DNA of 64,000 nt from an uncultured Duncaniella sp. (GCA_958352885.1 CATWQI010000003.1:62001-126000), one strand, 5' to 3'. Shown: positions 1 through 10,258, numbered from the stretch's first letter. Notes: generated from the sequence alone by a model not told the origin. Numbers and translations: made by a program.

Positions 1-2565
1 TTCAACATATCCTGGGGAGAAGATACCGGCGGAATCAGCCTTGATTCGTACCCGTATCTGATGTACCAGCTGGTAAGATGCCATAATATCGTGGACGGTG
101 AAGGCAATCCGATCTCGGCGTCAGCTACGGCAGCCACTGTCAATCTCTCTATTTCCGAGGGAGAAACAGGCGGAACACTCCAGCCGGAATGGGGGCTGAT
201 ACTTCCCGGCGGAGAGCGGAAGACTAATTTCACAATGCTGACCGACAGTTTCGCCCTGGCTGACGGCATCATCTATCCTGTCAATTCGATGGATGCCAAC
301 TACCGCGATATGGGCTATTTCATATCTCCTATAACGGAGGGGATGCTCGAACGTTATCTGTCAGTCTTATTTTCGTACCTCGACAGTTTCACCGTGACCT
401 ACGGCAACTACGTCACCGAAATGTCCGATGAAGAAATAGACCCTATGCCGGCACTGATATTTGAAAAAGTAGACAGCGACCTGGCTCTACACCTACGAGT
501 ATCCCAGTCACTCCCGGGAATCGACGAGGATTTTCTGAAAAGATTCGATCTGTCAGCCTCCGCATCGGTATTGCCGGAAGGTATCATAAGAGTCAGACGT
601 GTGCGCCGCCGAAACATTCAGGAGGATATAGCCAACCTAAATAAGCTTCTGCGACAGTATTCACCGTCCAGGCGCGATACAAAGAGTCTGTATAATGACG
701 AAGACTATTTCATCATACCACACGAAATAGCCTCACCGTTCCTGCTAAAGGGACTTCCGCAACTGCTGCGCGAATACATGATACTGGGGGCAGAGAAACT
801 GCGGGAGTATAAAGTGAGACCGCTCAAACCAAAGCTCAACCTCCGCCTGAGTTCCGGAATAGATTTCCTGGAAGGGGAGGCTACCGTAGAACTCGGTGAC
901 GAACAGATGCCGCTCCGCAAACTCTTTGACGAGTACAGGGAAAATAAATATATCACCCTGACCGACGGCAGCAGAGCTGTGATTGACGACGCATACATGC
1001 GTAGACTCACCCGCATATTCGGTGACAAAAAGGATGCCGGAAAGAACGTGAAACTCACATACTTCGACCTTCCGGAGATAAACGAGCTGCTGTCAGGGAA
1101 GATAGACCCGGGACTCTTCGCAGGGCAGCGCGAAGTATACGAGGGATTCAACCGACTGAGCGAAAATGACATTACCGTACCCGGTCTCAGAGCCGAATTG
1201 CGCCCATATCAGAAAGAGGGTGTGAAATGGATTAAATATCTCCATGACAATAATCTCGGTGGGTGTCTTGCCGATGACATGGGTCTCGGAAAGACCATAC
1301 AGACCATCTCGATGCTTTCGCTCCTTTATCCCTCCGACAAAGCACCGACACTGATTGTGATGCCACGCAGCCTGCTGTTCAACTGGCAGCAGGAATGTGC
1401 GAAATTCAATCCCGCACTGAAAGTATATTGCTATTACGGCAACACACGTGACATTGAGGAGGCGATGAAACACCACATTATCATCACCACTTATGCGCTG
1501 ATGCGCAATGACATCGAGGCTTTCAGCAATCAGAGATTCCACTATGTGATACTTGACGAGAGCCAGAACATCAAAAATCTCACCGCACAGGTGACACGCG
1601 CAGCTCTCCTTCTCAAATCCGACCACCGGCTTGCCTTGAGCGGAACTCCCATTGAGAACAATCTGACGGAACTCTATTCACTGTTCCGATTCCTCAACCC
1701 CGGGATGCTCGGCGACATTGATGAATTCAACCGCCGCTATGCGCTTCCTATACAGAAGGAAAACGACAAGGATGCCACACGCTCACTCAGGCGCAGAATT
1801 TTCCCGTTCATGCTCCGCCGACTGAAGAAAGATGTACTCACAGAACTGCCTGACAGGGTAGAGCAGACACTCTATGTCGAAATGGAGGCTGAGCAGAACA
1901 GGCTTTACGAGCAACGGCGCCGTTATTACCTCGACCGTGTGAACGAGAATATCCAAAACGAAGGGATACAGAAGTCACAATTCGTAGTATTCCAGGCTCT
2001 GACCGAGCTGCGCCGCATAGCCTCGGTGCCTGAGAGCATGAGCGATGGAGCCATAACTTCGCCCAAGCTGGAGATGCTGATTGACAATATTTCGGAAGCG
2101 GTAGCCAACGGGCACAAGTGCGTTGTGTTCTTCAACTATATAGCCGGACTGGAACTGACTGGCGAAAGGCTTAAGGAGCTCGGCATAGATTACGAGAGTA
2201 TGACAGGCGCCACACGTGACCGTGCGGGAGTAGTGGAGAGGTTCAACAACGATCCGAAATGCAGTGTGTTCCTGATGACATTAAAGACGGGTGGGGTAGG
2301 GCTCAACCTCACGGTGGCGGATACCGTTTTCATATTCGAACCTTGGTGGAACAAGGCTGCCGAGGAGCAGGCAATCAACCGTCTGCACCGCTTCGGACAG
2401 AAAGCTAAAGTGCATTCCTACTCACTCATAACCCGTAATACAATCGAAGAAAAGATTTGCCGCCTACAGGAACAGAAATCCCAACTGTTCGACGGTCTGA
2501 TAGGCACAGACACCACCTCATCCAAGCAGCTCACCCAGGAGGATATCAACTTCATCCTCGGATAA
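1..2565 (+). CDS. SNF2/RapA-family DEAD/DEAH helicase, 5' partial
   Basis: The frame is open from the first base, so the gene very likely begins left of the window; an ATG at 61 exists, but 20 sense codons precede it with no stop. The 854 visible codons hold a complete SNF2 ATPase in the C-terminal half: Walker A (LADDMGLGKT, 1267-1296), a DESQ box in place of DEAH (1555-1566), the SGTPIENN motif, and the second RecA-like lobe with GGVGLNL and QAINRLHRFGQ. The N-terminal 380 or so residues are not recognised and may be a SWIM-less substrate-binding region. Known members are ATP-driven translocases that remodel protein-DNA or RNA polymerase complexes. The next gene starts 56 bases on and probably belongs to the same operon. 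Family is certain; the substrate is unknown. Confidence 0.93.
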   Translation, partial: FNISWGEDTGGISLDSYPYLMYQLVRCHNIVDGEGNPISASATAATVNLSISEGETGGTLQPEWGLILPGGERKTNFTMLTDSFALADGIIYPVNSMDANYRDMGYFISPITEGMLERYLSVLFSYLDSFTVTYGNYVTEMSDEEIDPMPALIFEKVDSDLALHLRVSQSLPGIDEDFLKRFDLSASASVLPEGIIRVRRVRRRNIQEDIANLNKLLRQYSPSRRDTKSLYNDEDYFIIPHEIASPFLLKGLPQLLREYMILGAEKLREYKVRPLKPKLNLRLSSGIDFLEGEATVELGDEQMPLRKLFDEYRENKYITLTDGSRAVIDDAYMRRLTRIFGDKKDAGKNVKLTYFDLPEINELLSGKIDPGLFAGQREVYEGFNRLSENDITVPGLRAELRPYQKEGVKWIKYLHDNNLGGCLADDMGLGKTIQTISMLSLLYPSDKAPTLIVMPRSLLFNWQQECAKFNPALKVYCYYGNTRDIEEAMKHHIIITTYALMRNDIEAFSNQRFHYVILDESQNIKNLTAQVTRAALLLKSDHRLALSGTPIENNLTELYSLFRFLNPGMLGDIDEFNRRYALPIQKENDKDATRSLRRRIFPFMLRRLKKDVLTELPDRVEQTLYVEMEAEQNRLYEQRRRYYLDRVNENIQNEGIQKSQFVVFQALTELRRIASVPESMSDGAITSPKLEMLIDNISEAVANGHKCVVFFNYIAGLELTGERLKELGIDYESMTGATRDRAGVVERFNNDPKCSVFLMTLKTGGVGLNLTVADTVFIFEPWWNKAAEEQAINRLHRFGQKAKVHSYSLITRNTIEEKICRLQEQKSQLFDGLIGTDTTSSKQLTQEDINFILG

Positions 2566-2621
2566 CAGAATCCTATACCGAAACCACATATATTCAATCA
2601 AGTTAACAAACAGGAAGGAAC

Positions 2622-4469
2622 ATGGCAGGAGATAAATCAGAATATATCATTTCACCACCTGATGTCGAAGCTCTGAAACAATGGGGCGATATGCTCAACA
2701 GCAGTTTCAACAAAGGGGCTCTCGTGAGGATAGCGAATACATTAAGACCTCTGTTTGACAAATTCAGAATCACCCAACAATGGATGGGCAAGACTGACGT
2801 GCTCAACGATACATTCGAGGAGATTTTAGCCCGCACGTCAACAAAAAAAGGGGATTACGTTAGCTTCCTGAGCCGCTTTTTCTCCGACCCGACCAATAGA
2901 ACCATGTACTTCAACTCTCTTTCGCCCGAACTGATTGCTGTATGGCGCGAAATAGAGCGGAATTACTACGTATCGGCAACCAAAGTAAACGGACTGCTGG
3001 GAAAGGACTGCGTGATAAGCTCCGAAAAGTCATATTACTACGGATATTCGCGCGACGAATCCTACATTCCGGAAACCGGATGGTTCACAGCCGTGATAAG
3101 TGGCGGATGGTCACGGAAAGAGACCTCCTTCTCTCTCTCACCGATACTCCGTAAATATCTGCTACCGTACCTTCCCGGCAACTCTGCGGACGACAAAGGT
3201 CTTGACGAGCTTCCTGACGAAAACCTCACTGTGTTTGACGGAGAGAAAGACACGCTTGCCGCCATTCCGCTGATACGCAATCTGTTCATGAACGGTACAC
3301 TCCAGATGGGAAAGACAAGAATTCCAGCCACATCTCTTAAGAATATGTCCAAGATGCTTGACCTCAAGGAATTCTTTGCTGAAGCGGAAGATAAGGATGA
3401 CAAGGAGATACGCACTCGTTTCCTGCTGACAGCTTTCGCACTCTACGGCAGTAATACTCTGATGCGCACACGCACCGTAGCAATGTCAATGACATCACAC
3501 GAACTGATACACGAAATGCTTCCGCACATCATGTATTATTCCCATCATCTTACAAACATGATATTGCCGATGCTGAGTAAAATCTACACGGCATTCACAC
3601 AATTCTCCTACGTTTCCCAGGCTTTCACCCAGGTACGCAACGCCGTGTCTGAAAAGTGTGCTGACAACAAATGGCACAGCTATGAGTCTCTGGAAACATT
3701 GATACGCAAGCACGAGAACAATGAGTTCATCTGCACCTTCGTAAAGCCTAAACTTATGGAGGAGAATGACATCAGCAACACCCGAACCGGAAATTATATC
3801 ACTCACAGCAATATATACGCTGAGGTCGGACTCCCGTTTCTCCAGGGAATCATATTCACTATGGCTGCACTCGGAATGGTACAGATAGCCTACTATCCCA
3901 CAGAAAGCTACGAACCATCACCATACCAAGGTCTGAACTACATACGGCTTACTGCTCTGGGTAGATATGCCCTCGGACTTGACAAAGAGTATGTGGCGGA
4001 AGGTAACAGGGAAGAGGAACAGTTATTTGAGCTAAGTGATGAAAAACTGATAATCCGCTCACTGTCCGAAGCCAACCCTTATGAATCGATGTTGAACGAC
4101 ATAGCCAATCCTATAGGCAATCACCGATATGCGGTGACGACATCGTCATTCCTGCGCAGCTGTACGAGCGTGATAAACATCACACAGAAAATATCCACTT
4201 TCAGACAACTTATATCCCCAAAACCGCCTGAAAACTGGGAAAAATTTTTCAAACAGCTAAAGGACAATACCGGCAAGGTAACCAAGACAGCCGGTGTCTA
4301 CATGATATATGAAATAGACCCTTCCGACCTGCGTCTGCACGAGATTATAGCCACCGACCCGACTGTGCGCAAAATCACACGTAGAGCCGAGAATTATCTG
4401 CTGCTGATAGAAAGCGGCAAGTTCGCCCTGTTCCGCGAACGGCTCAAGACCTACGGATACCTTGTGTGA
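2622..4469 (+). CDS. Hypothetical protein, 615 aa, partner of SNF2 helicase
   Basis: I do not recognise this family. The protein is soluble, with no signal peptide, no obvious transmembrane segment and no nucleotide-binding motif. It is rich in Tyr, Lys and Glu, with a helical-looking centre (around residues 270-420) and a C-terminal stretch (around 500-615) of mixed alpha/beta character. The ATG at 2622 follows a purine-rich stretch (aggaagg). It lies 56 bases after the SNF2 helicase, so a shared transcript and a shared complex are likely. A helicase accessory subunit is the simplest guess, but nothing in the sequence proves it. Confidence 0.8.
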   Translation: MAGDKSEYIISPPDVEALKQWGDMLNSSFNKGALVRIANTLRPLFDKFRITQQWMGKTDVLNDTFEEILARTSTKKGDYVSFLSRFFSDPTNRTMYFNSLSPELIAVWREIERNYYVSATKVNGLLGKDCVISSEKSYYYGYSRDESYIPETGWFTAVISGGWSRKETSFSLSPILRKYLLPYLPGNSADDKGLDELPDENLTVFDGEKDTLAAIPLIRNLFMNGTLQMGKTRIPATSLKNMSKMLDLKEFFAEAEDKDDKEIRTRFLLTAFALYGSNTLMRTRTVAMSMTSHELIHEMLPHIMYYSHHLTNMILPMLSKIYTAFTQFSYVSQAFTQVRNAVSEKCADNKWHSYESLETLIRKHENNEFICTFVKPKLMEENDISNTRTGNYITHSNIYAEVGLPFLQGIIFTMAALGMVQIAYYPTESYEPSPYQGLNYIRLTALGRYALGLDKEYVAEGNREEEQLFELSDEKLIIRSLSEANPYESMLNDIANPIGNHRYAVTTSSFLRSCTSVINITQKISTFRQLISPKPPENWEKFFKQLKDNTGKVTKTAGVYMIYEIDPSDLRLHEIIATDPTVRKITRRAENYLLLIESGKFALFRERLKTYGYLV

Positions 4470-4503
4470 ACCATCCAAACCGGAAATATGTAATAAGTAT
4501 ATT

Positions 4504-4995
4504 ATGATAGGCTCATTTGCGTACATAGCAGGATGCATACTCCTACTGGCGATAGCATTGGTGATGGCTTTCAGGTCAAAACGCTATGCTGTGGCAGTCG
4601 CCTACCTTTCACTCTGTGCTGTAGCCCTGATAGCACCACCAGAAGTAAGGATGTCACCTCTGCTATTCTGGGGGGTGGCGATGGTAATAGTGCTGGTGAT
4701 TGACAGGTTATTGCCATCGGATATTTCCAAATCACGCATGGGACTCGGCTACATGGCAGGAGGCGGTCTGGTGGGACTTATGGTCGGGCTTCTGGTTCCC
4801 GCAGTGGTGGTAGGGACATTTGTCGGAACATTATTAGGCGGGATAGCATACGCAAAAACTCCCGAAGGAAAGGCTTTGGAATTTCCATCTTCCAAATTTT
4901 TAAGCTATCTTTGTGCCAAGGGATTTCCGGCTATGATAACGCTGTGTATCATCGGTATCGCCATTATGTGGCTCATCCCTGATTTTTATTCATAA
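4504..4995 (+). CDS. Small multi-pass membrane protein, DUF456-like
   Basis: A 163-residue integral membrane protein. I chose the ATG at 4504; an upstream TTG at 4462 would overlap the previous gene and add a polar stretch before the first membrane helix. About four hydrophobic helices are visible. The middle contains a glycine-rich paired helix (GGGLVGLMVGLLVP followed by GTFVGTLLGG), a glycine-zipper pattern reminiscent of DUF456 proteins. Function is unknown. It sits 34 bases after the 615-residue protein and 31 bases before the DUF4919 gene in a same-strand run, so co-transcription is likely. Confidence 0.75.
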   Translation: MIGSFAYIAGCILLLAIALVMAFRSKRYAVAVAYLSLCAVALIAPPEVRMSPLLFWGVAMVIVLVIDRLLPSDISKSRMGLGYMAGGGLVGLMVGLLVPAVVVGTFVGTLLGGIAYAKTPEGKALEFPSSKFLSYLCAKGFPAMITLCIIGIAIMWLIPDFYS

Positions 4996-5026
4996 ACATC
5001 CTCTCACCAACAATATTTATTACAAA

Positions 5027-5731
5027 ATGCGCACATTCATTATAATCATACTCTCATTTCTAATTGCAAGCGGAGCATCGGCACAGAGCATCAGCGACCT
5101 CAAGCGCGAAAAACCTGATTTGGAACAGATCAAGCGTGCGACCCTCGACAAAAACTCGCCATATTATTACCCTCGCCTGATGCAGGAATTCCAGCGCAAC
5201 GACACATTAATGAAGATTGACAAATATCGTCATCTATACCTCGGCTACATGTTCCAGGAGGATTACAATCCCTACCGTTCCTCGCAACGCAGCATACAGT
5301 ACAACGTGCTTGACAAGTCCAGGAAACTGACACGTCAGGAATGTGACTCTGTGATAGCATATACCGAAAAAGCGCTTGCCGACAATCCGTTCAATCTCGG
5401 AGAGATGGTAATGCTCATAAACGCTCTCCGCGAAAAAGGCAAGACCAACCTTGCCAATATCTGGCAGTACAAGCTAAACTATCTGCTCATGGCAATAGTA
5501 TCGACCGGCACAGGAGAGGATGAGGAAAATGCCTGGTATGTCATAGAACCACAGCATGAATACGTGCTGCTCAACATGATGGACTATACCGTTGCCGACC
5601 ATCTCTTCTATGACCCATATTACGAATATCTTACCGTCACCGACAAGGACGGTAAAAAGAGGGGAGGATACTATTTCAACATCAAAACACTTCTGGAAGA
5701 ATATTACCGCAAGCATCCCGAGGAATTATGA
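5027..5731 (+). CDS. Exported DUF4919-family protein
   Basis: A 234-residue protein with a classical signal peptide (hydrophobic core at residues 3-15, cleavage probably after GASA). The mature part is helical, with repeated Tyr and Leu positions; motifs such as YRHLYLGY and the NPFNLGEMVMLINALREKG segment match what I know of DUF4919, a family restricted to Bacteroidota whose function is unknown. It probably works in the periplasm or at the outer membrane. Its stop overlaps the start of the GH3 gene (ATGA at 5728-5731), which implies translational coupling. Confidence 0.75.
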   Translation: MRTFIIIILSFLIASGASAQSISDLKREKPDLEQIKRATLDKNSPYYYPRLMQEFQRNDTLMKIDKYRHLYLGYMFQEDYNPYRSSQRSIQYNVLDKSRKLTRQECDSVIAYTEKALADNPFNLGEMVMLINALREKGKTNLANIWQYKLNYLLMAIVSTGTGEDEENAWYVIEPQHEYVLLNMMDYTVADHLFYDPYYEYLTVTDKDGKKRGGYYFNIKTLLEEYYRKHPEEL

Positions 5732-7248
5732 TGAATTTCACTCCTATAATCAGACCGTGGTTCCTGCATAGAGTAAGAGAGGCGGAAAGCTGGCGCGGAC
5801 GCATCGAAGAGGTGCAGCGTGCCGAACTTGACCGTCTGCTGTCGGTAGGACGACACACTCGCTGGGGTGTGGAGAACGGGATGGCGGAAGCACGGGATTA
5901 TGACAGCTATAGGAAAGCCGTGCCTGTCCCTGTGGCTTACCCGCAGCTCCGGCCATGGATTATGCGGATGATTGATGGAGAAAAGGATGTGCTGTGGAAG
6001 GGAGTGACACGAAACTTCGCCCAGTCATCGGGAACATCAGACGGAAAGAGCAAATATATACCCATAACAGACGAATCATTCAGACGCAGTCATTATAAAG
6101 GGGGTAAAGATGTTGTGGCACATTATCTCAACCAATATCCGGACAGCCGAATCTTCTCAGGCAAAAGTTTCATACTGGGAGGCAGTTTCGCCAACGAGCT
6201 CACACTTCCTGAAAATGTGAGGGTGGGGGACTTGTCCGCCAATCTGATTGACAACATAAACCCCTTGGCGGAATTGGTGCGTATCCCTTCAAAAGAAACA
6301 GCACTGATGCAGGACTGGCTTGCAAAACTGCCTGCCCTTGTGGAGGCTTCCATAAACCATAATGTCACCAACATATCCGGTGTACCTTCATGGTTCCTTA
6401 CAGTGCTTAAGGAAATATTGAAAAGGGCAGGGGTATCATCCATTCACGATGTATGGGAGAATCTGGAAGTATTCTTCCACGGAGGCATATCAATGACTCC
6501 TTACAGAGAGCAATATGCCAAGATAACCTCACCACAGATGAGGTATATGGAAACTTATAACGCATCGGAGGGTTTCTTTGCCCTGCAAAACGCTATAGAC
6601 GACCCGGCGATGCTGCTTCTGCTCGACTGCGGGACTTTCTACGAATTCATACCATTGGAACAAGTCGATTCCGACAGACCGGAAATACTCCCGGCATGGA
6701 AAGTGGAGGAGGGAAAGGTATACGGACTTGTCATAACATCGTGCAACGGTCTGTGGCGTTACCCTATAGGTGACACCGTAAGAATAGAATCGGTCGACCC
6801 GCTGAAAATCACGATAGCCGGACGCACCAAGAGCTATATCAATGCCTTCGGAGAAGAGCTTATGGTACAGAATGCCGAAGCTGCCCTCTCGAAAGTTTGC
6901 CACGAGCTCAACTGCGGGATAGCCAACTATACGGCAGCTCCTGTCTATGCCGCCGACAATTCAAGAGGAAGGCATGAGTGGCTGATAGAATTTACCCGCA
7001 AACCGGCATCACTGGAGGAATTCGCTGACAGACTCGACATCGCGCTCCAGAACGAAAACAGCGATTACCAGGCAAAACGAAGCCATGGGATATTTCTTGA
7101 CCGTCTCACTGTGATAGAAGGCACTCCAGGAGTGTTTGAACGCTGGCTCGCCTCTACCGGCAAACTTGGAGGGCAGAGGAAAGTACCGCGTCTTTCCAAC
7201 TCCCGTAACAATCTTGAAGGGATACTAAAATTCAACAATATAGATTAG
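5728..7248 (+). CDS. GH3-family acyl-amido synthetase-like protein
   Basis: A 506-residue member of the GH3 superfamily, adenylate-forming enzymes first known from plants, where they conjugate amino acids to acyl hormones. The ATP-binding signature is clear near residue 100 (AQSSGTSDGKSKYIP), the YNASEGFFALQ segment lies around 275, and the WRYPIGDTVRI element around 345. In bacteria of this phylum the substrates are unknown; no acyl carrier or amino acid partner gene is adjacent. Its start overlaps the DUF4919 stop by four bases. The length fits the family. Confidence 0.88.
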   Translation: MMNFTPIIRPWFLHRVREAESWRGRIEEVQRAELDRLLSVGRHTRWGVENGMAEARDYDSYRKAVPVPVAYPQLRPWIMRMIDGEKDVLWKGVTRNFAQSSGTSDGKSKYIPITDESFRRSHYKGGKDVVAHYLNQYPDSRIFSGKSFILGGSFANELTLPENVRVGDLSANLIDNINPLAELVRIPSKETALMQDWLAKLPALVEASINHNVTNISGVPSWFLTVLKEILKRAGVSSIHDVWENLEVFFHGGISMTPYREQYAKITSPQMRYMETYNASEGFFALQNAIDDPAMLLLLDCGTFYEFIPLEQVDSDRPEILPAWKVEEGKVYGLVITSCNGLWRYPIGDTVRIESVDPLKITIAGRTKSYINAFGEELMVQNAEAALSKVCHELNCGIANYTAAPVYAADNSRGRHEWLIEFTRKPASLEEFADRLDIALQNENSDYQAKRSHGIFLDRLTVIEGTPGVFERWLASTGKLGGQRKVPRLSNSRNNLEGILKFNNID

Positions 7249-7289
7249 GCATACTCTGAATCTACAAACAAAAATACCACCAAGAAAAA

Positions 7290-8681
7290 ATGAAAACCAG
7301 ATTTATCACATTTATCCTTACCCTGGCGATTTCAGCCGGCGCAGTTTTCGCTGCAACCCCTAAATATATATTCTATTATATCGGTGACGGTATGGGTATG
7401 GGACAGGTAATGAGTGCCGAATGTTACAACCGTATGGTACTCAAGAGCGACAAGCCACTGCTCATGATGCAATTCCCCATAGTATCCACCTGCACTACCT
7501 TCTCCGCATCGTCGCCTGTCACTGACTCAGCGGCTGCCGGAACCGCACTCTCAACCGGACACAAGACCAAGAATGGAATGCTCGGTATGAATCCCGATAC
7601 CGTAAGTGTGACATCAATAGCAAAACAACTCTTCGGTATGGGATATGGAATCGGTATTGTCACATCCGTAGCTCCTGACGATGCCACACCAGGTGCATTC
7701 TATGCCAACGTACCCAAACGTTCAATGTACTACGAAATCGGGAAGGATGCCGCCTCATGCGGATATGATTTCATCGGAGGGTCAAATCTCCGCGGCATAA
7801 AGGACAAGAAAGGGAACCGAACAGACCTTATGGAGATATTCGCCGAGAACAATGTTGCGGTAGTACGCGGAATCGAAGGTCTGAAAGCCACCGATTCACG
7901 TAGAGTGGTACTCCTCAACACCGATTCTATCAATGTAAATGACATAGGATATACCATAGACTCGGTACCCGGTGTCCTCACATTACCTGTCATGACTGAA
8001 GCCTGCCTGAGCCACCTCGAAAAAAATGGTCATGAAAAGTTCTTCATGATGGTGGAAGGTGGTAATATCGACCACGCAGGGCACAGCAATGACGGCGGTA
8101 CCATCATCAAAGAGGTATTGAATTTCCAGGAAGCCATTCAGATTGGATATGACTTCTACCTCGCACATCCCGACGAAACACTTATAGTAATCACAGCCGA
8201 CCATGAGACAGGCGGTATGGGTCTTGGCAATAATGCTGTAGGCTACAACGCACATCTGCACTATTACGACTACCAGAAAGTATCCAAGGACATGTTTTCA
8301 AACTATTGCCATGCCATCATGAAGTCACGCCGTATCTATGACTGGGCTGACATGGAGGAATATCTCACTGACAACCTCGGATTTTGGAAACATGTACCTC
8401 TGACCGAAGAGCAGACTGCATGTCTGAAAGAGGAATTCGAGAAGTGCTTCAAACGTAACGAGGGTGTGGACCAGAAGACTCTCTACAATAGTTTCAACGA
8501 GTTCACAAACACTGTGTTCAACACACTTGACAGCTTCACCGGTCTCGGATGGACCACCAACGGTCACTCGGGCGGACTCGTACCTGTCTACGCCATAGGT
8601 GTCGGAGCCGAAAAGTTCGCATCGTTCAACGATAATACCGACATACCCGAACGTATCCGCGAACTCGTCGGAATCAAATAA
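7290..8681 (+). CDS. Alkaline phosphatase (PhoA type), exported
   Basis: A 463-residue phosphomonoesterase with a signal peptide ending near AVFA (residue 24). Metal and catalytic motifs are all present: IGDGMGMGQ near the mature N-terminus, the nucleophile Ser80 in TDSAAAGTALSTG, the metal-binding VEGGNIDHAGHSND stretch, ADHETGG, and the C-terminal GHSGGLVP. It should cleave phosphate from organic esters in the periplasm. It follows the GH3-like gene by 41 bases and is followed by a hairpin at 8701-8731, which probably ends the operon. No Pho box could be identified. Confidence 0.95.
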   Translation: MKTRFITFILTLAISAGAVFAATPKYIFYYIGDGMGMGQVMSAECYNRMVLKSDKPLLMMQFPIVSTCTTFSASSPVTDSAAAGTALSTGHKTKNGMLGMNPDTVSVTSIAKQLFGMGYGIGIVTSVAPDDATPGAFYANVPKRSMYYEIGKDAASCGYDFIGGSNLRGIKDKKGNRTDLMEIFAENNVAVVRGIEGLKATDSRRVVLLNTDSINVNDIGYTIDSVPGVLTLPVMTEACLSHLEKNGHEKFFMMVEGGNIDHAGHSNDGGTIIKEVLNFQEAIQIGYDFYLAHPDETLIVITADHETGGMGLGNNAVGYNAHLHYYDYQKVSKDMFSNYCHAIMKSRRIYDWADMEEYLTDNLGFWKHVPLTEEQTACLKEEFEKCFKRNEGVDQKTLYNSFNEFTNTVFNTLDSFTGLGWTTNGHSGGLVPVYAIGVGAEKFASFNDNTDIPERIRELVGIK

Positions 8682-8700
8682 CCAAGTAAGAATAAATCCC

Positions 8701-8731
8701 GGCATGGGCAGCATATATGTCTGTCCATGCC
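8701..8731 (+). terminator. Hairpin after alkaline phosphatase
   Basis: Eleven-base arms (GGCATGGGCAG and CTGTCCATGCC, one G-T pair) around a nine-base loop, 20 bases after the stop codon. It is followed by an AT-rich stretch rather than a clean T run, so it may be a weak terminator or a 3'-end stabilising hairpin. Confidence 0.5.
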
Positions 8732-8810
8732 TATAAAATATTTTCCCGGTCAGTAATCTGATTACCAAACCGGGGATTAACCACGAAAAAAATCTCATAA
8801 CAGCCTCTTA

Positions 8811-9917
8811 ATGCTAATAAAGCAGCTTTCATTAACAAATTTCAAAAACATACCGGAAGCCATACTGGAATTTTCGGAGAAGGTAAACTGCTTTCTCGGA
8901 AACAATGGCATGGGAAAGAGCAATCTTCTTGACTCCATCTACTTCCTCAGTTTCTGTAAAAGCTTCTCCAAAGTCAACGACAGAATGCTGATACGTAGGG
9001 GAGAGGACTTTGCTATTGTACGAGGAGAATATGTGCGCAAAGGCGTGGACGAGGAACTCATAATGGGGCTCTCATCCTCACGTCGCAAAAGTCTGAAGCG
9101 CGGGGGCAAAGAGTATGACCGACTCAGCTCCCACATAGGTAGTTTCCCGCTGGTAATGATAGCTCCACAGGATATAGACCTGATACGTGAAAGCGGTGAG
9201 GAACGCCGCCACTGGATGGATGTGGTGATATCGCAGAGCGACCCTGTATACCTCGACAATCTGATACGCTATAACCGGGCTCTTGAGCAGAGAAACAAAC
9301 TGCTGCGCGAAGGGAGTGTGGACGCCAACCTATACGGGGCAGTCGAAATAATGCTTGAAATGAGCGCTGCTTATATCCACGATGCAAGAGCTCAATGGAT
9401 AGACAGGCTGACAACTATTTTTGACAAGTATTATAACACCATAGCCGGCGACGGGGAACATGTGAGCCTTGCTTACCAGAGCGGATTGAACCGTGACGGA
9501 ATTACCATGCAGACACTTCTTGACGAAGCACGGAGACATGACGAGATAGTCAGGCATACATCTGTCGGCATCCATCGTGACGACATAGATATGCAGCTCG
9601 AAGGGATGCCCATGCGCCGCACCGGCTCCCAGGGTCAGTGCAAGACCTTCACGATAGCTCTGAAACTCGCACAGTATGAGTTTCTGCATTCAGCAACAGG
9701 TATGCGCCCGCTGCTCCTGCTCGATGATATATTCGACAAACTGGATGCCACGAGGGTAGAGCGGATAATGAGTCTCGTCACAGACGATTCATTCGGTCAG
9801 ATATTCATTACCGACACCAACCGCACACATCTTGACGAAATAATGAGCCGTACAGGAGGTGATTACCGTATGTGGAGCGTGGACAACGGTGTATTCGCCC
9901 CCACTAAACAATCATAA
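8811..9917 (+). CDS. recF: DNA replication and repair protein RecF
   Basis: A 368-residue SMC-like ATPase that loads RecA at single-stranded gaps together with RecO and RecR. Seen: the N-terminal LTNFKNI element, Walker A (GNNGMGKSN around residues 30-38), the ABC-type signature region (GSQGQCKTFTIALKLAQ) and Walker B with the D-loop (LLLLDDIFDKLD) near residue 305. Length is normal for RecF. A DUF721 protein follows four bases after the stop, a pairing common in Bacteroidota. recF is often near the chromosomal origin, which fits the other origin signals in the window. Confidence 0.97.
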   Translation: MLIKQLSLTNFKNIPEAILEFSEKVNCFLGNNGMGKSNLLDSIYFLSFCKSFSKVNDRMLIRRGEDFAIVRGEYVRKGVDEELIMGLSSSRRKSLKRGGKEYDRLSSHIGSFPLVMIAPQDIDLIRESGEERRHWMDVVISQSDPVYLDNLIRYNRALEQRNKLLREGSVDANLYGAVEIMLEMSAAYIHDARAQWIDRLTTIFDKYYNTIAGDGEHVSLAYQSGLNRDGITMQTLLDEARRHDEIVRHTSVGIHRDDIDMQLEGMPMRRTGSQGQCKTFTIALKLAQYEFLHSATGMRPLLLLDDIFDKLDATRVERIMSLVTDDSFGQIFITDTNRTHLDEIMSRTGGDYRMWSVDNGVFAPTKQS

Positions 9918-9921
9918 AGTC

Positions 9922-10212
9922 ATGAAACGCACATATCCGAAACAGATAGGCAATATAATCGATGACGCCATGGCTAAAGCCGGTCTCACCGACACTCTCA
10001 ACGAACAGCGAGCTTCGGCAGCATGGGTTGACGTGGTTGGACCCGCAATAAACCGCTACACTTCACGCCGATATGTGGACCACGGAGTGCTACACGTATA
10101 CATGACATCAGCACCGCTGAAAAATGAACTGATGTTCAACCGTGACAAGCTCATACAGGCTCTAAACCATACTGTCGGTGCCGATGTTGTGAAAGAGATA
10201 CAATTTCACTGA
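9922..10212 (+). CDS. DUF721 / DciA-like protein
   Basis: A 96-residue protein read from the ATG at 9922, four bases after recF; upstream in-frame starts lie inside recF and are unlikely. The pattern of a central Trp (AAWVDVVGP), a basic segment (TSRRYVDHGVLHVYM) and a short amphipathic C-terminus matches DUF721, the family of the replicative-helicase loader DciA. A role in loading the DnaB helicase is an inference from that family and from the recF neighbour. Confidence 0.83.
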   Translation: MKRTYPKQIGNIIDDAMAKAGLTDTLNEQRASAAWVDVVGPAINRYTSRRYVDHGVLHVYMTSAPLKNELMFNRDKLIQALNHTVGADVVKEIQFH

Positions 10213-10258
10213 CAATATAATACAATCAAAAAACATACTCAGTAAACACCAAAACGAC

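Noticed and set aside
1093..1626. 177-codon open frame antisense to the SNF2 helicase
   Set aside because: It covers the Walker A and DESQ region of the real gene; no promoter or ribosome-binding site.
4462..4503. TTG start extending the small membrane protein
   Set aside because: It would overlap the preceding gene and add a polar stretch; the ATG at 4504 directly precedes the first membrane helix.
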